Shown piece by piece: positions 17,399-26,410 of a DNA stretch of 64,000 nt. The notes under the pieces are model-generated. The model was not told where the DNA came from and ran no database searches. It saw only the letters and a program-made list of their open reading frames with translations. The position numbers were made by a program, and so were the translations under genes. Source of the DNA: Anaerolineae bacterium (lineage in GTDB: Bacteria; Chloroflexota; Anaerolineae; Anaerolineales; Anaerolineaceae); the NCBI GenBank assembly GCA_013178095.1, contig JABLXK010000007.1, positions 1 to 64,000 of the forward strand, read 5' to 3'. Numbering within the stretch: position 1 is the first letter of the stretch; each line of letters opens with the position of its first letter.

Positions 17399-17953
17399 AT
17401 GAAATTTCAGGATTTGGCGGAGCTGTTCAGCGAGGATCAAAGGCAGTCTGCCCGCCTCGTGAATGAGGAGCAATTGGAGCAATTCGCGGAAGCCATCCGG
17501 TCCACGCAGCGCATCTTTCTGCTAGGTAAGGGCCGCACCGGGCTGATCGTCGAAATGTTTGCCATGCGGCTGGTGCACCTCGGGTTTCAGGCATACGTTA
17601 TCGGGCTATCCACGACCCCGAAATATTCGCCGGAAGATATGTTGATCCTGGCTTCCGGCAGCGGGACGACCGAAGGATTGATGCTCACCGCGCAGCAAGC
17701 GCAGCGGGTCGGCGGAAAGATCGGCGTGATCACGCGCAACCCCGCCGGGCCTCTCGGCCAATATGCACAGAGTATATTGGTCATTCCCGACCCGCAACTG
17801 GATCATGGTGCGCTCGCGAAGAGCAAAATCCTCTCAGGGACGCTTTTTGAACAATCGCTGCTGCTGACATTGGATTGCCTGTGCATTTTGTTGGCTAAAA
17901 AAACAGGCCAAGACCTCAACGACATGAGCGACCGGCACGTAACCATCGAGTAA
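17399..17953 (+). CDS. hxlB: 6-phospho-3-hexuloisomerase-like SIS protein
   Basis: A single SIS domain of 184 residues, the length of HxlB/PHI. The family blocks are FLLGKGRTGLIVEMFAMRL near 40-58, the GLSTTPKY turn, LILASGSGTTEGL near 83-95 with the phosphate-binding SGSG, and the C-terminal FEQSLLLTLDCL. PHI interconverts D-arabino-3-hexulose 6-phosphate and fructose 6-phosphate in the ribulose monophosphate pathway. The partner synthase HxlA is absent here, so the enzyme may instead funnel a 3-keto hexose phosphate produced by the PTS and the dehydrogenase into glycolysis. That step is an inference. AGGATAACCG precedes the ATG. Confidence 0.82.
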   Translation: MKFQDLAELFSEDQRQSARLVNEEQLEQFAEAIRSTQRIFLLGKGRTGLIVEMFAMRLVHLGFQAYVIGLSTTPKYSPEDMLILASGSGTTEGLMLTAQQAQRVGGKIGVITRNPAGPLGQYAQSILVIPDPQLDHGALAKSKILSGTLFEQSLLLTLDCLCILLAKKTGQDLNDMSDRHVTIE

Positions 17954-17970
17954 AGTTCGCCGAAAGTAAA

Positions 17971-18000
17971 AACAGGCTGAAATTCTTCAGCCTGTTTTTG
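17971..18000. terminator. Bidirectional terminator between the SIS and lpd genes
   Basis: An 11-bp perfect stem (AACAGGCTGAA / TTCAGCCTGTT) with a 4-nt loop is followed by TTTG on the plus side and by TTTAC on the minus side. It lies between the convergent hxlB and lpd genes and could terminate both. Confidence 0.88.
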
Positions 18001-18017
18001 TTTAACATACCTCCGGC

Positions 18018-19433
18018 TTATATGTAGAAATCCACCGCTTTATCCAACGCGTAATCCAGGGTGGAGTGGATGATCTCCGCGAAGGTTGGGTGGGCATGGA
18101 TGATCTCGCTGACTTCGCGAATGTCGGTCTTGAGCGCGATCATGTTGGCAACTTCCTGCATGATCTCGGAAACATTCTGGCCGATGGCCTGGGCCGCCAG
18201 GATGCGGTTGTCTTTCAACCACATCTTGATGAAACCATCCTTGTAGTCCTCAATACCCGCCCGCAGGTTGATGGCAAAGGGCACCTTCACGACTCTTATG
18301 CCTTCCAGGTCTTGCGGGACCATGCCGACGGAAACGATCTCCGGCAAGGTATAGATCACCGCCGGGATGACAGAGTAGTCCATCCTGCGCAGTTCCGCAT
18401 CACTTTTTGCCATGATATTCTCGGCGGCGATGACGCCCTGCTGAATGCCGACATGCGCCAGGATGGAGCGGCCGGTGGCGTCGCCCACCGCCCAAATGCC
18501 GGGCACGTTAGTACGCTGGTAATCGTCCACTTCCACGCCCTTGCGGCTGTATTTCAGGCCCAATTTTTGATAAGTCTCGTCGTGCACGACTGCCTGGCGC
18601 CCGATAGCTACCAGCGTCATGGGAGCGTCGATCTTGACCATTTTGCCGCTGCGCACGTCTTCAGCTTCGATCACGCCGTTTTTCAGGGACACACATTTAT
18701 GCGCGGTGAGAATGCGCACGCCGCGTCCTTCCAGAATACGGGTGATTTCTTTGGAAACATCCTCGTCCATCTGCGCCAGCACGCGGTCGAGAAATTCAAC
18801 GATAGTGACCTTGCTTCCCAGGCTGGAAAAAATGGTGGCGAACTCCAGCCCGATCACTCCGCCTCCGATGATGGTCAGCGACTTAGGCAGCTCGTTAATA
18901 CTGATCAGGCGGTTGCTGCTCACAACGGATGGATCAGAGGCATCGATGAAGCCCGGAATGAGCGGCTGCGAGCCGGTGGAAATGATGATGTGATCGGCGC
19001 TGAGTTCGACTTCGCCGCCGTCATAGTGCATGGTCTTGCCGTCCGGATCGAGCTTTCCTTTGCGTACACGTATCCTTCCCGGAGCCACGATCTCGCCTTC
19101 TCCCTGGTAAATATCCACGTGATAATGCTGCAAGAGGTCCGTGACGAAATTACGCGTGTTGAGGATGACCTTGTTGCGGCGATCCGCGATTGCCGGGAAA
19201 TCAACTTTTACATTTTGCACTTCGATGCCGTAATGCCCGCTTTCCGCGACGGTCTTGGCCACTTTGGCCGACTCGATCATGGCTTTGCTGGGCGTGCAGC
19301 CCCAATTGGTGCAAATGCCGCCGATAAAATCACGTTCGACCAGGGCGACCTTGCCGCCCAATTCTGAGATGCGGACGGCGGCGGAATGTCCCGCCGGGCC
19401 TCCTCCCATCACAATTGCTGTATATTCACTCAT
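18018..19433 (-). CDS. lpdA: Dihydrolipoyl dehydrogenase
   Basis: About 471 residues, full length for the E3 subunit of 2-oxoacid dehydrogenase or glycine cleavage complexes. It reoxidises dihydrolipoyl groups with NAD+. Seen are the FAD fold VMGGGPAGHSAA, the redox disulfide in GGICTNWGCTPSK near residue 40, the NAD fold IIGGGVIGLEFA near 185, the second FAD motif GIWAVGDATG near 310, and the C-terminal HAHPTFAE with the His-Glu catalytic pair near 450. ATG 19433 is chosen because GGAGCAGGA stands directly before it. No E1 or E2 gene is adjacent, so the partner complex is encoded elsewhere. Confidence 0.95.
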   Translation of the reverse strand: MSEYTAIVMGGGPAGHSAAVRISELGGKVALVERDFIGGICTNWGCTPSKAMIESAKVAKTVAESGHYGIEVQNVKVDFPAIADRRNKVILNTRNFVTDLLQHYHVDIYQGEGEIVAPGRIRVRKGKLDPDGKTMHYDGGEVELSADHIIISTGSQPLIPGFIDASDPSVVSSNRLISINELPKSLTIIGGGVIGLEFATIFSSLGSKVTIVEFLDRVLAQMDEDVSKEITRILEGRGVRILTAHKCVSLKNGVIEAEDVRSGKMVKIDAPMTLVAIGRQAVVHDETYQKLGLKYSRKGVEVDDYQRTNVPGIWAVGDATGRSILAHVGIQQGVIAAENIMAKSDAELRRMDYSVIPAVIYTLPEIVSVGMVPQDLEGIRVVKVPFAINLRAGIEDYKDGFIKMWLKDNRILAAQAIGQNVSEIMQEVANMIALKTDIREVSEIIHAHPTFAEIIHSTLDYALDKAVDFYI

Positions 19434-19556
19434 TCCTGCTCCCATAATTAATTCGATAAATAAGACTAAATTGATATTAATTCTTGGGGAAATAGCTGAA
19501 TATTAGCAAATTCTAAGAAATCCAACGATTGTCGTGAGATTTTTGATTATCGCCGC

Positions 19557-22148
19557 TCAGGGTTTATAGACCCGCACGCAATTGCGCCCATCGCCTTTTG
19601 CCTGGTACAAAGCCTTGTCGGCTTTACTAATCAGATCCGTCAAGGATTCATCTTTATTTTCCAGGCCGGCAACGCCGATACTCACGGTAATGCGCACCTC
19701 GCCCTGCTCGGTAGCCAGATGCTTCCCGGAGATCGCTTTGCGAATTCGCTCCGCAGCCACGAGAGCCTTGGATTGCGAAGTCTCCGGGAGGAGCACCACA
19801 AATTCCTCCCCGCCAAAGCGGCACAAGATATCCATCTTGCGCAATTGGGAAGCGCAGGCCTGTGCCATCATGATCAAGGTTTGATCCCCAATGACATGGC
19901 CGAAGTGGTCGTTGATCAATTTAAAATGATCGATGTCCAACATGATCAACGCCAGGTCGCTCCCGTAACGCACGGCGCGCGCCAATTCCTTTTCGCTGTG
20001 CGAGAAAAAATAGCGGCGGTTGAAAACACCGGTCAGGCTGTCGGTGATGGCCATTTGCTGCACCTGTTCAAACAAGCGCGCGTTATCCATAACGATCGTA
20101 GCTTGATTGGCGATAGTTTCCACTAGGCGTATTTGATCCTGGTTGTACGCATTCGGCCTGGATTCTTCCACGAACATGGCCCCTAGAACTTTATCGCGAA
20201 GGATCAATGGAATCCCCAAAATACTGCGCGGGTCATGGCCAGGTATTAAAAGCATATCTTTTCGAGGAAATTCCGAATCGGGGGAATGTGTATCCGGTAG
20301 ATAGACCTTCTTGCATTGTTCCACGACATAACGGGTCAGGGATGGGCGGTCTTTCATGGAAACCGGGCCGAAATCGATTTGTTTACCATCATGCTCGAAC
20401 ATGGTATAAACAGCATTTTCTTCAGCATCATCCAACATGGCAATAAAAAACACCTCGATCGGCAAGACACGCTTCAATTGGTTAAAAAGCGTCACCACAG
20501 TTTTATCCAGTCCTGATCCGGAAGTGACCGCCAGGCCAACTTCATACAGGATTGACATCTCCTGAGCGCTCTCGGAAATTTCCTTGAAATATTGCGCATT
20601 CATAATGGCAACCGCAGCCTGGTTGGCGAATGCTTCCAATCGTGAAATATGTTCTTCCCGAAAATAATTGGGGCGTTCCGCATCCAGGCTGATGAATCCC
20701 AGTAATTGATCTTTGGCAATAATTGGCGCCCCGATATACGACTTTATCCAAGCAGAGCCTTGCATTTCAGTCGCCCAATTGGGGTCATTCCGGGTATCCG
20801 AGCAAAAAGCGGCTTTTCTCGTCTTGGCCATGCGGCGGAAGTTGGGTATTTCTCCCAGCTTAAATTTGATCGCCTTGATATCCTCTTCCGTGCCATATTT
20901 TTCATACCCTTTGATCTTTTCAAAACGCACGATTTTATTCACGTCCACCAGGGCAATGTTAGCCGCATCGTGCGGGACAACGCTGCCCACATTTTCCAGG
21001 ATATTCTCCAGTACATCATCCAGGTCCAGTGAGCTGTTGATGTCAGCAGCGGTGTTGGCCAAGGCCTGCGCCAGGATGCGCTGCTCGGATTGCTCAATTT
21101 CGGCCAGCTTCCTTTTGGTGATATCAAAAATTACTACGATTTCACCGATTTCTTTTTTTTGATCATCACGAATAGTGGTAACGTTGACACCCAAAAATCG
21201 AGGGGGATGATCAGATACTTGTATCTCAGTTGAGTAGTCGGTTTTTCCTTTCAGCCCGTCAATGATATCGGAATAGTCCTTTAAAGCCTCGCGCAGCGTT
21301 AATCCCAACAGGGAATCGCGTTTTTTCACGCCAATCAATGCAGCAGCGGCGGGATTTATGTCAACAATAATATTGTCGGGATCCAGTACGATGACCCCAT
21401 CGTGCATATTATCAATTAATATATCGCGCGCCAGGGGAACAATATTGAATAGCCGCATCTGGAAGATATTCCAGAACAACAGAAAAGCAATGAAAGTAAA
21501 AGAGAGCGGTGTGATATCCAGTCCCTCGATGGGGAATAAACCTGTGATGTACCAGACATTGGCAGACCAACCGATGAGTAGACCGGCAAAGATGATGTAA
21601 ACCTGGCGGCGTTTATTCCGCGTAAATTTCAGTAAAGACTTGATCAGCCAATAGGTCCCCAAAAACAGCATGAGGTAACTATAGGCAATGTGCACGTAAA
21701 ACCAGGGGCCATGTTCGTATTTCGTGATATGCAATATACCCGGAAGGATGGAAACGTTAGACCAAAGCAAGTGATGGTGTTCATTGGTAATGGCCATTCC
21801 GAGCGTGATCAAAGGAATGACCATGATCAACAATCTAAATTTTTCTTTAAGCTTATTCTGCTGCGCAAAATCAGCCGCAAAAAAGAGCCAAAGAGGGGGC
21901 AATGCCACAATTCCGATATATTGCCACTTAGACCAAAATAATCTTTCTGAAAGGTTAGGTGCCCCCGCTTCGAATATCGATGCAAAACTCCATACGCAAA
22001 GCGACATCAACATTAACGCAAATGAAACGTTGCCCGGATTCGCGCGCCGATTCCAGGCTAAGGCCGCGGTCACAAACGAAAGGATAGCCGCTGCCACGTA
22101 CGCAAATGCAAATTCAGGGAATACGTATCCGCTCATTTGCCCATTCAC
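19557..22148 (-). CDS. 7TM-PAS-GAF-GAF-GGDEF diguanylate cyclase
   Basis: An 863-residue membrane signalling protein. A His-kinase-type 7TM N terminus (about 1-225) is followed by a PAS domain (about 240-350, NMHDGVIVLDPDNIIVDINPAA), a first GAF domain (about 370-530), a second GAF domain (about 540-690) and the GGDEF domain. The active-site loop is CRFGGEEFVVLLP, with the inhibitory RxxD site (RKMD) five residues upstream. It should produce cyclic di-GMP. The start may be GTG 22148 or ATG 22136; neither has a strong ribosome binding site. It precedes, on the same strand and in the same direction as transcription from 23850, a second 7TM GGDEF gene, so the two may be duplicates of one ancestral architecture. 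Confidence 0.9.
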   Translation of the reverse strand: MNGQMSGYVFPEFAFAYVAAAILSFVTAALAWNRRANPGNVSFALMLMSLCVWSFASIFEAGAPNLSERLFWSKWQYIGIVALPPLWLFFAADFAQQNKLKEKFRLLIMVIPLITLGMAITNEHHHLLWSNVSILPGILHITKYEHGPWFYVHIAYSYLMLFLGTYWLIKSLLKFTRNKRRQVYIIFAGLLIGWSANVWYITGLFPIEGLDITPLSFTFIAFLLFWNIFQMRLFNIVPLARDILIDNMHDGVIVLDPDNIIVDINPAAAALIGVKKRDSLLGLTLREALKDYSDIIDGLKGKTDYSTEIQVSDHPPRFLGVNVTTIRDDQKKEIGEIVVIFDITKRKLAEIEQSEQRILAQALANTAADINSSLDLDDVLENILENVGSVVPHDAANIALVDVNKIVRFEKIKGYEKYGTEEDIKAIKFKLGEIPNFRRMAKTRKAAFCSDTRNDPNWATEMQGSAWIKSYIGAPIIAKDQLLGFISLDAERPNYFREEHISRLEAFANQAAVAIMNAQYFKEISESAQEMSILYEVGLAVTSGSGLDKTVVTLFNQLKRVLPIEVFFIAMLDDAEENAVYTMFEHDGKQIDFGPVSMKDRPSLTRYVVEQCKKVYLPDTHSPDSEFPRKDMLLIPGHDPRSILGIPLILRDKVLGAMFVEESRPNAYNQDQIRLVETIANQATIVMDNARLFEQVQQMAITDSLTGVFNRRYFFSHSEKELARAVRYGSDLALIMLDIDHFKLINDHFGHVIGDQTLIMMAQACASQLRKMDILCRFGGEEFVVLLPETSQSKALVAAERIRKAISGKHLATEQGEVRITVSIGVAGLENKDESLTDLISKADKALYQAKGDGRNCVRVYKP

Positions 22149-22242
22149 TCTTAAATCATACCATTCATTTTACATTACCGTTCTACAGTAACGATAATGC
22201 CTCTTCCAATCATCAATCATTCAGTACATCTGACTGATTCTT

Positions 22243-23850
22243 TCAACTCGAAAATACACAATCTTTTCCGGATTGTTTGGCATGGTAGAGAGCGGCGTCC
22301 GCGGCGCCGAGCAAATCATCGTTTGTCTTGCCATCTTTAGGATAGGTAGACAAACCGATTGATACAGTAACGGGTAAATCGAGACCGGGAATTGAAAACT
22401 TCAAGTCGTGGATTTCCTGACACAAAATTTCAGCGCGCTGGCGCGCGTCTTCATTATCCATTCCGGGCAGGATCAAGACAAACTCATCTCCGCCATAGCG
22501 GCTGACGCAATCGTTCTCGCGTGTTTTGTCCTTCAGAAAACGCCCCAATTCAATGACGACTACATCTCCGGCTTTATGACCAAAAGTATCATTAATGATC
22601 TTAAAATCATCCACGTCCAACATCATCAGACTTAAGCAGGTTTGATTAATTTGCGCCTTGGATACCTCGTGTTTCAATACCTCTTCCAGGTAACCCCGGT
22701 TATAAACCCCGGTCAGAGTATCGCGTTTGATTTGTTCACGCAGCTGATCCTCAAGTTTGGAGATGTCATCCAATTGGGTTCCCAGCGCTTGGTTGATCCG
22801 GCGTAATTCATCCTCGGCGTTTTTTCGTAACGTAATATCTTCGCAAATCGCCACCCATCCCAAAAAAAGGCTGCGTTCGTTGCGCAATGGAGAAACGCAG
22901 ATGTTCAGCCAAACCGCGGAATTGTGCGGAGAAATGGCCTCAAACCGGTTTGCTTTTTCTTTATTAAAAAAGGGCTGAATCATCCGCAAGAAATCTTCGT
23001 GGTTTTTTTGAGGATGGTCAATCAATTGCGGGAACTCAAGCTGTAAAAGTCTGGCCGCCGCGGGATTCAGATCGATAATCCTCATTTTTTCATCGAAGAT
23101 CACTACACCTTCGTCAATATTTTTAATAATCAGTTCGTGGGCAACCGGGATGTAATCCATTAAATTCCCCCTGGCGATCCCGATCAACAAGAATAATTCG
23201 GTGAACACAAAACTGATCGAGATCAGCTCAAGCCCGGGGAAAGGATTGGGTTTCAATAAATATAAAAATGTACCCACCCATGGCATGATTGAAGCTAACA
23301 GCAGCGTCAGGTTTTGGATTCGATAGATCTTTTGGCTCTTAACAGCCGAAACAGCCAGCAAAGCCGTGGAGAAAGAAACCAGTATGTAAATATAGGTAAG
23401 ACCTATCCAAAAAGCCGGACCATGTTGATAGATCAGGCTGTTGGTGCCGGAAGGCCCGGAGGCAAAACCGCTCCAGATCAGATGATGGGATTCATTGGTA
23501 GCGGCCAGGCTCACAATCACCGCGGGAATTAAAAAAAGCCCGGTAACGCTGATTGGCTGGATCCTTTCGACCCTGCCGGAAAATTTTAACGCGAATAGCA
23601 GCAGAAAGACCGGTGATGATTGGGCGCCGACGTAAACGATCTTGGAAAATAATATTTTCAAATCCCGCCCCACCGCCGCGCTTTCCAGTCCGTTGCCGAA
23701 AGCCCATTCAGAAACCGCCAGGAAAAGCAGGAAAAGAGCAATTCCGCCCCTGACCGACCGGCGCTGCCATACCAGGATTGTGGTCACAATAGAAATACCA
23801 GCAGCAATGAACTGGGCCAGCGCATAAGGGGTTAAAATAAAGTCGGTCAT
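22243..23850 (-). CDS. 7TM-PAS-GGDEF diguanylate cyclase
   Basis: A 535-residue protein. Seven hydrophobic helices occupy roughly residues 1-230, a PAS domain follows (IKNIDEGVVIFDEKMRIIDLNPAA, about 240-350), then a short coiled linker (about 350-375) and a GGDEF domain. The catalytic loop is SRYGGDEFVLILPG with RxxD (REND) five residues upstream. The 7TM part shares sequence style with the protein encoded just downstream (for example the NESHHLIWS / NEHHHLLWS loop), indicating paralogy. It lies 94 bp upstream of that gene on the same strand. Its ligand is unknown. Confidence 0.9.
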   Translation of the reverse strand: MTDFILTPYALAQFIAAGISIVTTILVWQRRSVRGGIALFLLFLAVSEWAFGNGLESAAVGRDLKILFSKIVYVGAQSSPVFLLLFALKFSGRVERIQPISVTGLFLIPAVIVSLAATNESHHLIWSGFASGPSGTNSLIYQHGPAFWIGLTYIYILVSFSTALLAVSAVKSQKIYRIQNLTLLLASIMPWVGTFLYLLKPNPFPGLELISISFVFTELFLLIGIARGNLMDYIPVAHELIIKNIDEGVVIFDEKMRIIDLNPAAARLLQLEFPQLIDHPQKNHEDFLRMIQPFFNKEKANRFEAISPHNSAVWLNICVSPLRNERSLFLGWVAICEDITLRKNAEDELRRINQALGTQLDDISKLEDQLREQIKRDTLTGVYNRGYLEEVLKHEVSKAQINQTCLSLMMLDVDDFKIINDTFGHKAGDVVVIELGRFLKDKTRENDCVSRYGGDEFVLILPGMDNEDARQRAEILCQEIHDLKFSIPGLDLPVTVSIGLSTYPKDGKTNDDLLGAADAALYHAKQSGKDCVFSS

Positions 23851-24007
23851 CGCATCAGGTAATTCTATTTACAATGTGTTTTGATAATTATAGACAATTT
23901 TTAATTGAGACAGCATGAAAATCGGCGTATTAATTCAATACGTTTTCATTGATTATCGCTCAAATAATCCTGCTTTCGAAAAATCTAAATACTTGTTGAG
24001 AATATAA

Positions 24008-24520
24008 ATGAAAAAAAATAAATGGTTCTGGGTATGGGATGATGAAAAAGAAGAAGCCTGGTTGAGAGAGATGGCGCTGCAAGGGTTTCAATTGGAAGCA
24101 ATATATCCTCCTTGCATTTATATCTTTAAGTCCATTCAACCGAGTGATGTGTGTTTCCGCATGGATTTTTGGAACCAAAGCGGGCAGGGGTTGGAAAAAT
24201 ATTTGCAGCCCCGCACCGAAGCCGGCTGGGTTTTCATCAGCAAGCTGAATGGCTGGCATTATTTTTGCAAACCTGCGGAGGACGGTAAAATGCCGCATTT
24301 CGCGGATATTGACCAAAATAAAGCGCAGAAATTCCAACGCCTGATGACTTTCCTGGTCGGTTTTCTTCCGGTAATGCTCTTATGGTTTCCCATCATCGAC
24401 AACCGTCTTTCATCGCCACTCTATGAATTCCTTGGAGCGGTATTTATTCTGTCGTTACTATTTTTTATCTTTGCCACATATAAAATATACCGCCGCATCA
24501 ATCAATTGCGGGAACTATAG
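24008..24520 (+). CDS. DUF2812 membrane protein
   Basis: A 170-residue protein. The N-terminal soluble domain (about 1-110) contains the DUF2812 signature WDDEKEEAWLREMALQGFQLEAI and a later GWVFISKLNGWHYF. Two membrane helices follow at about 112-130 and 142-160. DUF2812 proteins in Firmicutes are often paired with PadR regulators; none is adjacent here. Function is unknown. The nearest upstream gene is divergent, so this is a single transcription unit ending in the terminator at 24554. Confidence 0.8.
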   Translation: MKKNKWFWVWDDEKEEAWLREMALQGFQLEAIYPPCIYIFKSIQPSDVCFRMDFWNQSGQGLEKYLQPRTEAGWVFISKLNGWHYFCKPAEDGKMPHFADIDQNKAQKFQRLMTFLVGFLPVMLLWFPIIDNRLSSPLYEFLGAVFILSLLFFIFATYKIYRRINQLREL

Positions 24521-24553
24521 AAAAACGCTTTGCCATGCATGAAATTGCCTTTA

Positions 24554-24584
24554 AACCGGCTTGAGACACAAGCCGGTTCTTTTT
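24554..24584 (+). terminator. Rho-independent terminator after the DUF2812 gene
   Basis: A 9-bp perfect stem (AACCGGCTT / AAGCCGGTT) with a 7-nt loop is followed by CTTTTT, 33 bp past the stop. Confidence 0.88.
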
Positions 24585-24629
24585 ACGCAGCCGTTATATA
24601 ATGTTTATTATTCCGCAACGAGGCGCCTG

Positions 24630-25742
24630 ATGCAGATCAAGAAAGCAAGCACTCCTAAAGACCTGACCGAATTTATTAATCTGCCTTATCAGATTTATCG
24701 AAATGATCCCAACTGGATTCCCCCATTGCGCAGTGAAATGCGCGGGCAGTTTGATCCCCGACGCAATCCGCTGCTGGACCATTGCGAATATCAACTGTTT
24801 TTATTGATGGATGGCGATAAACCTGCCGGCCGGATCGCAGCCTTTATCGACACCCTGGCTGTGGATTATTGGAAAGAAAAAATCGGCTTGTTCGGTTACT
24901 ACGAATGCCCGCGGGACGAATCCTGCGCGAAAATGCTCCTGGATACCGCGGCGGAATGGCTGCGCGATAGGGAAATGAAAAGCATACGCGGACCCTGGAG
25001 TTTCGTCTCGCAGGAATGGGGTGCGGTTCTGGAAGGTTTTACCCCCGAACCAGTGGTCATGTCCCCCTACAATCCGCCGTATTACAACGATCACTTCGCA
25101 GCTTACGGATTGGCAAAAACGAAAGATCTGCTGGTTTACTATATTGACGCACGCGAGGGTTATCAGATCCCGGAGCGCATCCTGACCCTGACCGACAAGG
25201 TAGCCCAAACTTATGGTGTGCGCCTGCGTCCGCTGGACACAAAGAACTTTGACCGGGACGTGGAAACGGTGATCGCGCTATCCAACCAAAGCCTGGCGTT
25301 GAACTGGGGTTATTCCCCGGTGACCGAAGACGAGGTGCGCGCCATGGCGCATGATATGAAACCGATCATTCAACCCGAGGGGGTAATTTTTGCCGAGGAT
25401 AGCCAGGGCAGGGCGATCGGTTTTGCCATTGCACTGCCGGACGTTAACGCGCTGATCAAGGGATTGGACGGGCGCCTGTTTCCCTTTGGCTGGTGGAAAT
25501 TGCTGCGCGGATTGCCGCGCCTGAAACAATACCGCATGTTCGCGTTAGGCGTTATCCCTGAATATCACGGCAAGGCCATCGACAGCCTGATTTACCGCGC
25601 GTTGTATGAATCCCTGTTCAGCTCAGATTTACGTATGGAGATCAATTACGTTCTGGAAGACAATGGACCGATGAACAACGCCATCGTCAAGTTGGGCGCC
25701 AAACCGCTGCGCCGGTATCGTATTTACGAGATGGCAATCTGA
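24630..25742 (+). CDS. GNAT-superfamily protein (YghO-like)
   Basis: About 370 residues. The start at 24630 follows GAGGCGCCTG and skips a 23-codon extension that would overlap the upstream terminator. The protein contains features of a two-domain acyltransferase-like fold: LPYQIYRNDPNWIPPLRSE near the N terminus, RGPWSFVSQEWG near 120, MSPYNPPYYNDHF near 150, and a C-terminal GNAT core with ALGVIPEYHGKAIDSL near 320 and INYVLEDNGPMN near 350. These match a family of uncharacterised acetyltransferase-like proteins found in many bacteria, including E. coli YghO. The substrate is unknown. Confidence 0.75.
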   Translation: MQIKKASTPKDLTEFINLPYQIYRNDPNWIPPLRSEMRGQFDPRRNPLLDHCEYQLFLLMDGDKPAGRIAAFIDTLAVDYWKEKIGLFGYYECPRDESCAKMLLDTAAEWLRDREMKSIRGPWSFVSQEWGAVLEGFTPEPVVMSPYNPPYYNDHFAAYGLAKTKDLLVYYIDAREGYQIPERILTLTDKVAQTYGVRLRPLDTKNFDRDVETVIALSNQSLALNWGYSPVTEDEVRAMAHDMKPIIQPEGVIFAEDSQGRAIGFAIALPDVNALIKGLDGRLFPFGWWKLLRGLPRLKQYRMFALGVIPEYHGKAIDSLIYRALYESLFSSDLRMEINYVLEDNGPMNNAIVKLGAKPLRRYRIYEMAI

Positions 25743-25770
25743 AAAAAGCGCGAGCAGAAATGCCCGCGCT
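25741..25770 (-). terminator. Terminator after the LOG-family gene
   Basis: Stem AGCGCG-A-GCA / TGC-C-CGCGCT with a GAAA tetraloop on the plus strand; on the minus strand the hairpin is followed by TTTTTT. It lies 6 bp past the LOG stop and overlaps the last base pairs of the convergent GNAT gene. Confidence 0.82.
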
Positions 25771-25776
25771 GCTTAT

Positions 25777-26394
25777 CTACAAAAGTGACCCATCCTTTGG
25801 TTTGTCTTCCATTTTTCGCACCCACTCGGCTTTATTCATGCGCACGGGCTGATAAGCCGCGAATACGTCCAGCAGTGCGGCAGGGCTGCCGGCTTGCAGG
25901 ATCAGGTCGCGGTGCGGCTGGTAAATAAAATGATCTGCCACGGATTGGTCGAGAAATTCAAGCAGCCGATCATAGTAGTGGTTGATATTCAAAATACCGC
26001 AGGGTTTGACGTGGAGCCCGAGCTGCGACCAAGTCAGTACTTCAAAAAGCTCCTCCAGCGTGCCATAACCGCCAGGCAGAGCGATGAAGCCGTCAGCCAG
26101 CTCGGCCATCATGGCTTTGCGTTCGTGCATGGAGTTCACCACGCGCAATTCGGCCAACTCGCTGAAGGCCAATTCCTGATCTTGCAAGGCTTTGGGAATC
26201 ACGCCAATCACGCGCCCGCCGTTCTGCAAAGCCGAACGTGCGACCTGGCCCATCAAACCGACCCGCCCGCCGCCGTAAACCAGCGTCAAATCGCGCGCGG
26301 CGATCTCTTCGCCCAACACGCGCGCGGCTCGCATATACTCAGGATTATCACCTGAACTTGATCCGCAGTAAACGCAAATACTCTTTAGCTGCAT
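25777..26394 (-). CDS. LOG family protein (nucleoside 5'-monophosphate phosphoribohydrolase)
   Basis: A 205-residue Rossmann-fold protein with the LOG signature PGGYGTLEELFEVLTW near residue 105-120 and the upstream LVYGGGRVGLMG near 38-50. The N-terminal SICVYCGSSSG is also conserved. Family members release free bases from nucleoside monophosphates, including cytokinin ribotides in plants, and act in nucleotide turnover in bacteria. Ribosome binding site GAGGAAAG precedes the ATG. It follows the transglutaminase-like gene at 26411 by 16 bp, suggesting co-transcription. Confidence 0.93.
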   Translation of the reverse strand: MQLKSICVYCGSSSGDNPEYMRAARVLGEEIAARDLTLVYGGGRVGLMGQVARSALQNGGRVIGVIPKALQDQELAFSELAELRVVNSMHERKAMMAELADGFIALPGGYGTLEELFEVLTWSQLGLHVKPCGILNINHYYDRLLEFLDQSVADHFIYQPHRDLILQAGSPAALLDVFAAYQPVRMNKAEWVRKMEDKPKDGSLL

Positions 26395-26410
26395 CTTTCC
26401 TCAATCGCTA

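Noticed and set aside
17399-17953. HxlB as part of a ribulose monophosphate formaldehyde pathway
   Set aside because: No HxlA or formaldehyde-related gene is nearby; the PTS context favours a sugar route, so RuMP assignment was not made.
18066-19367. A 433-codon open frame opposite lpdA
   Set aside because: It is antisense to a clear dihydrolipoyl dehydrogenase, is His/Asp-rich with no family resemblance, and has no ribosome binding site; long antisense frames are common in G+C-rich genes.
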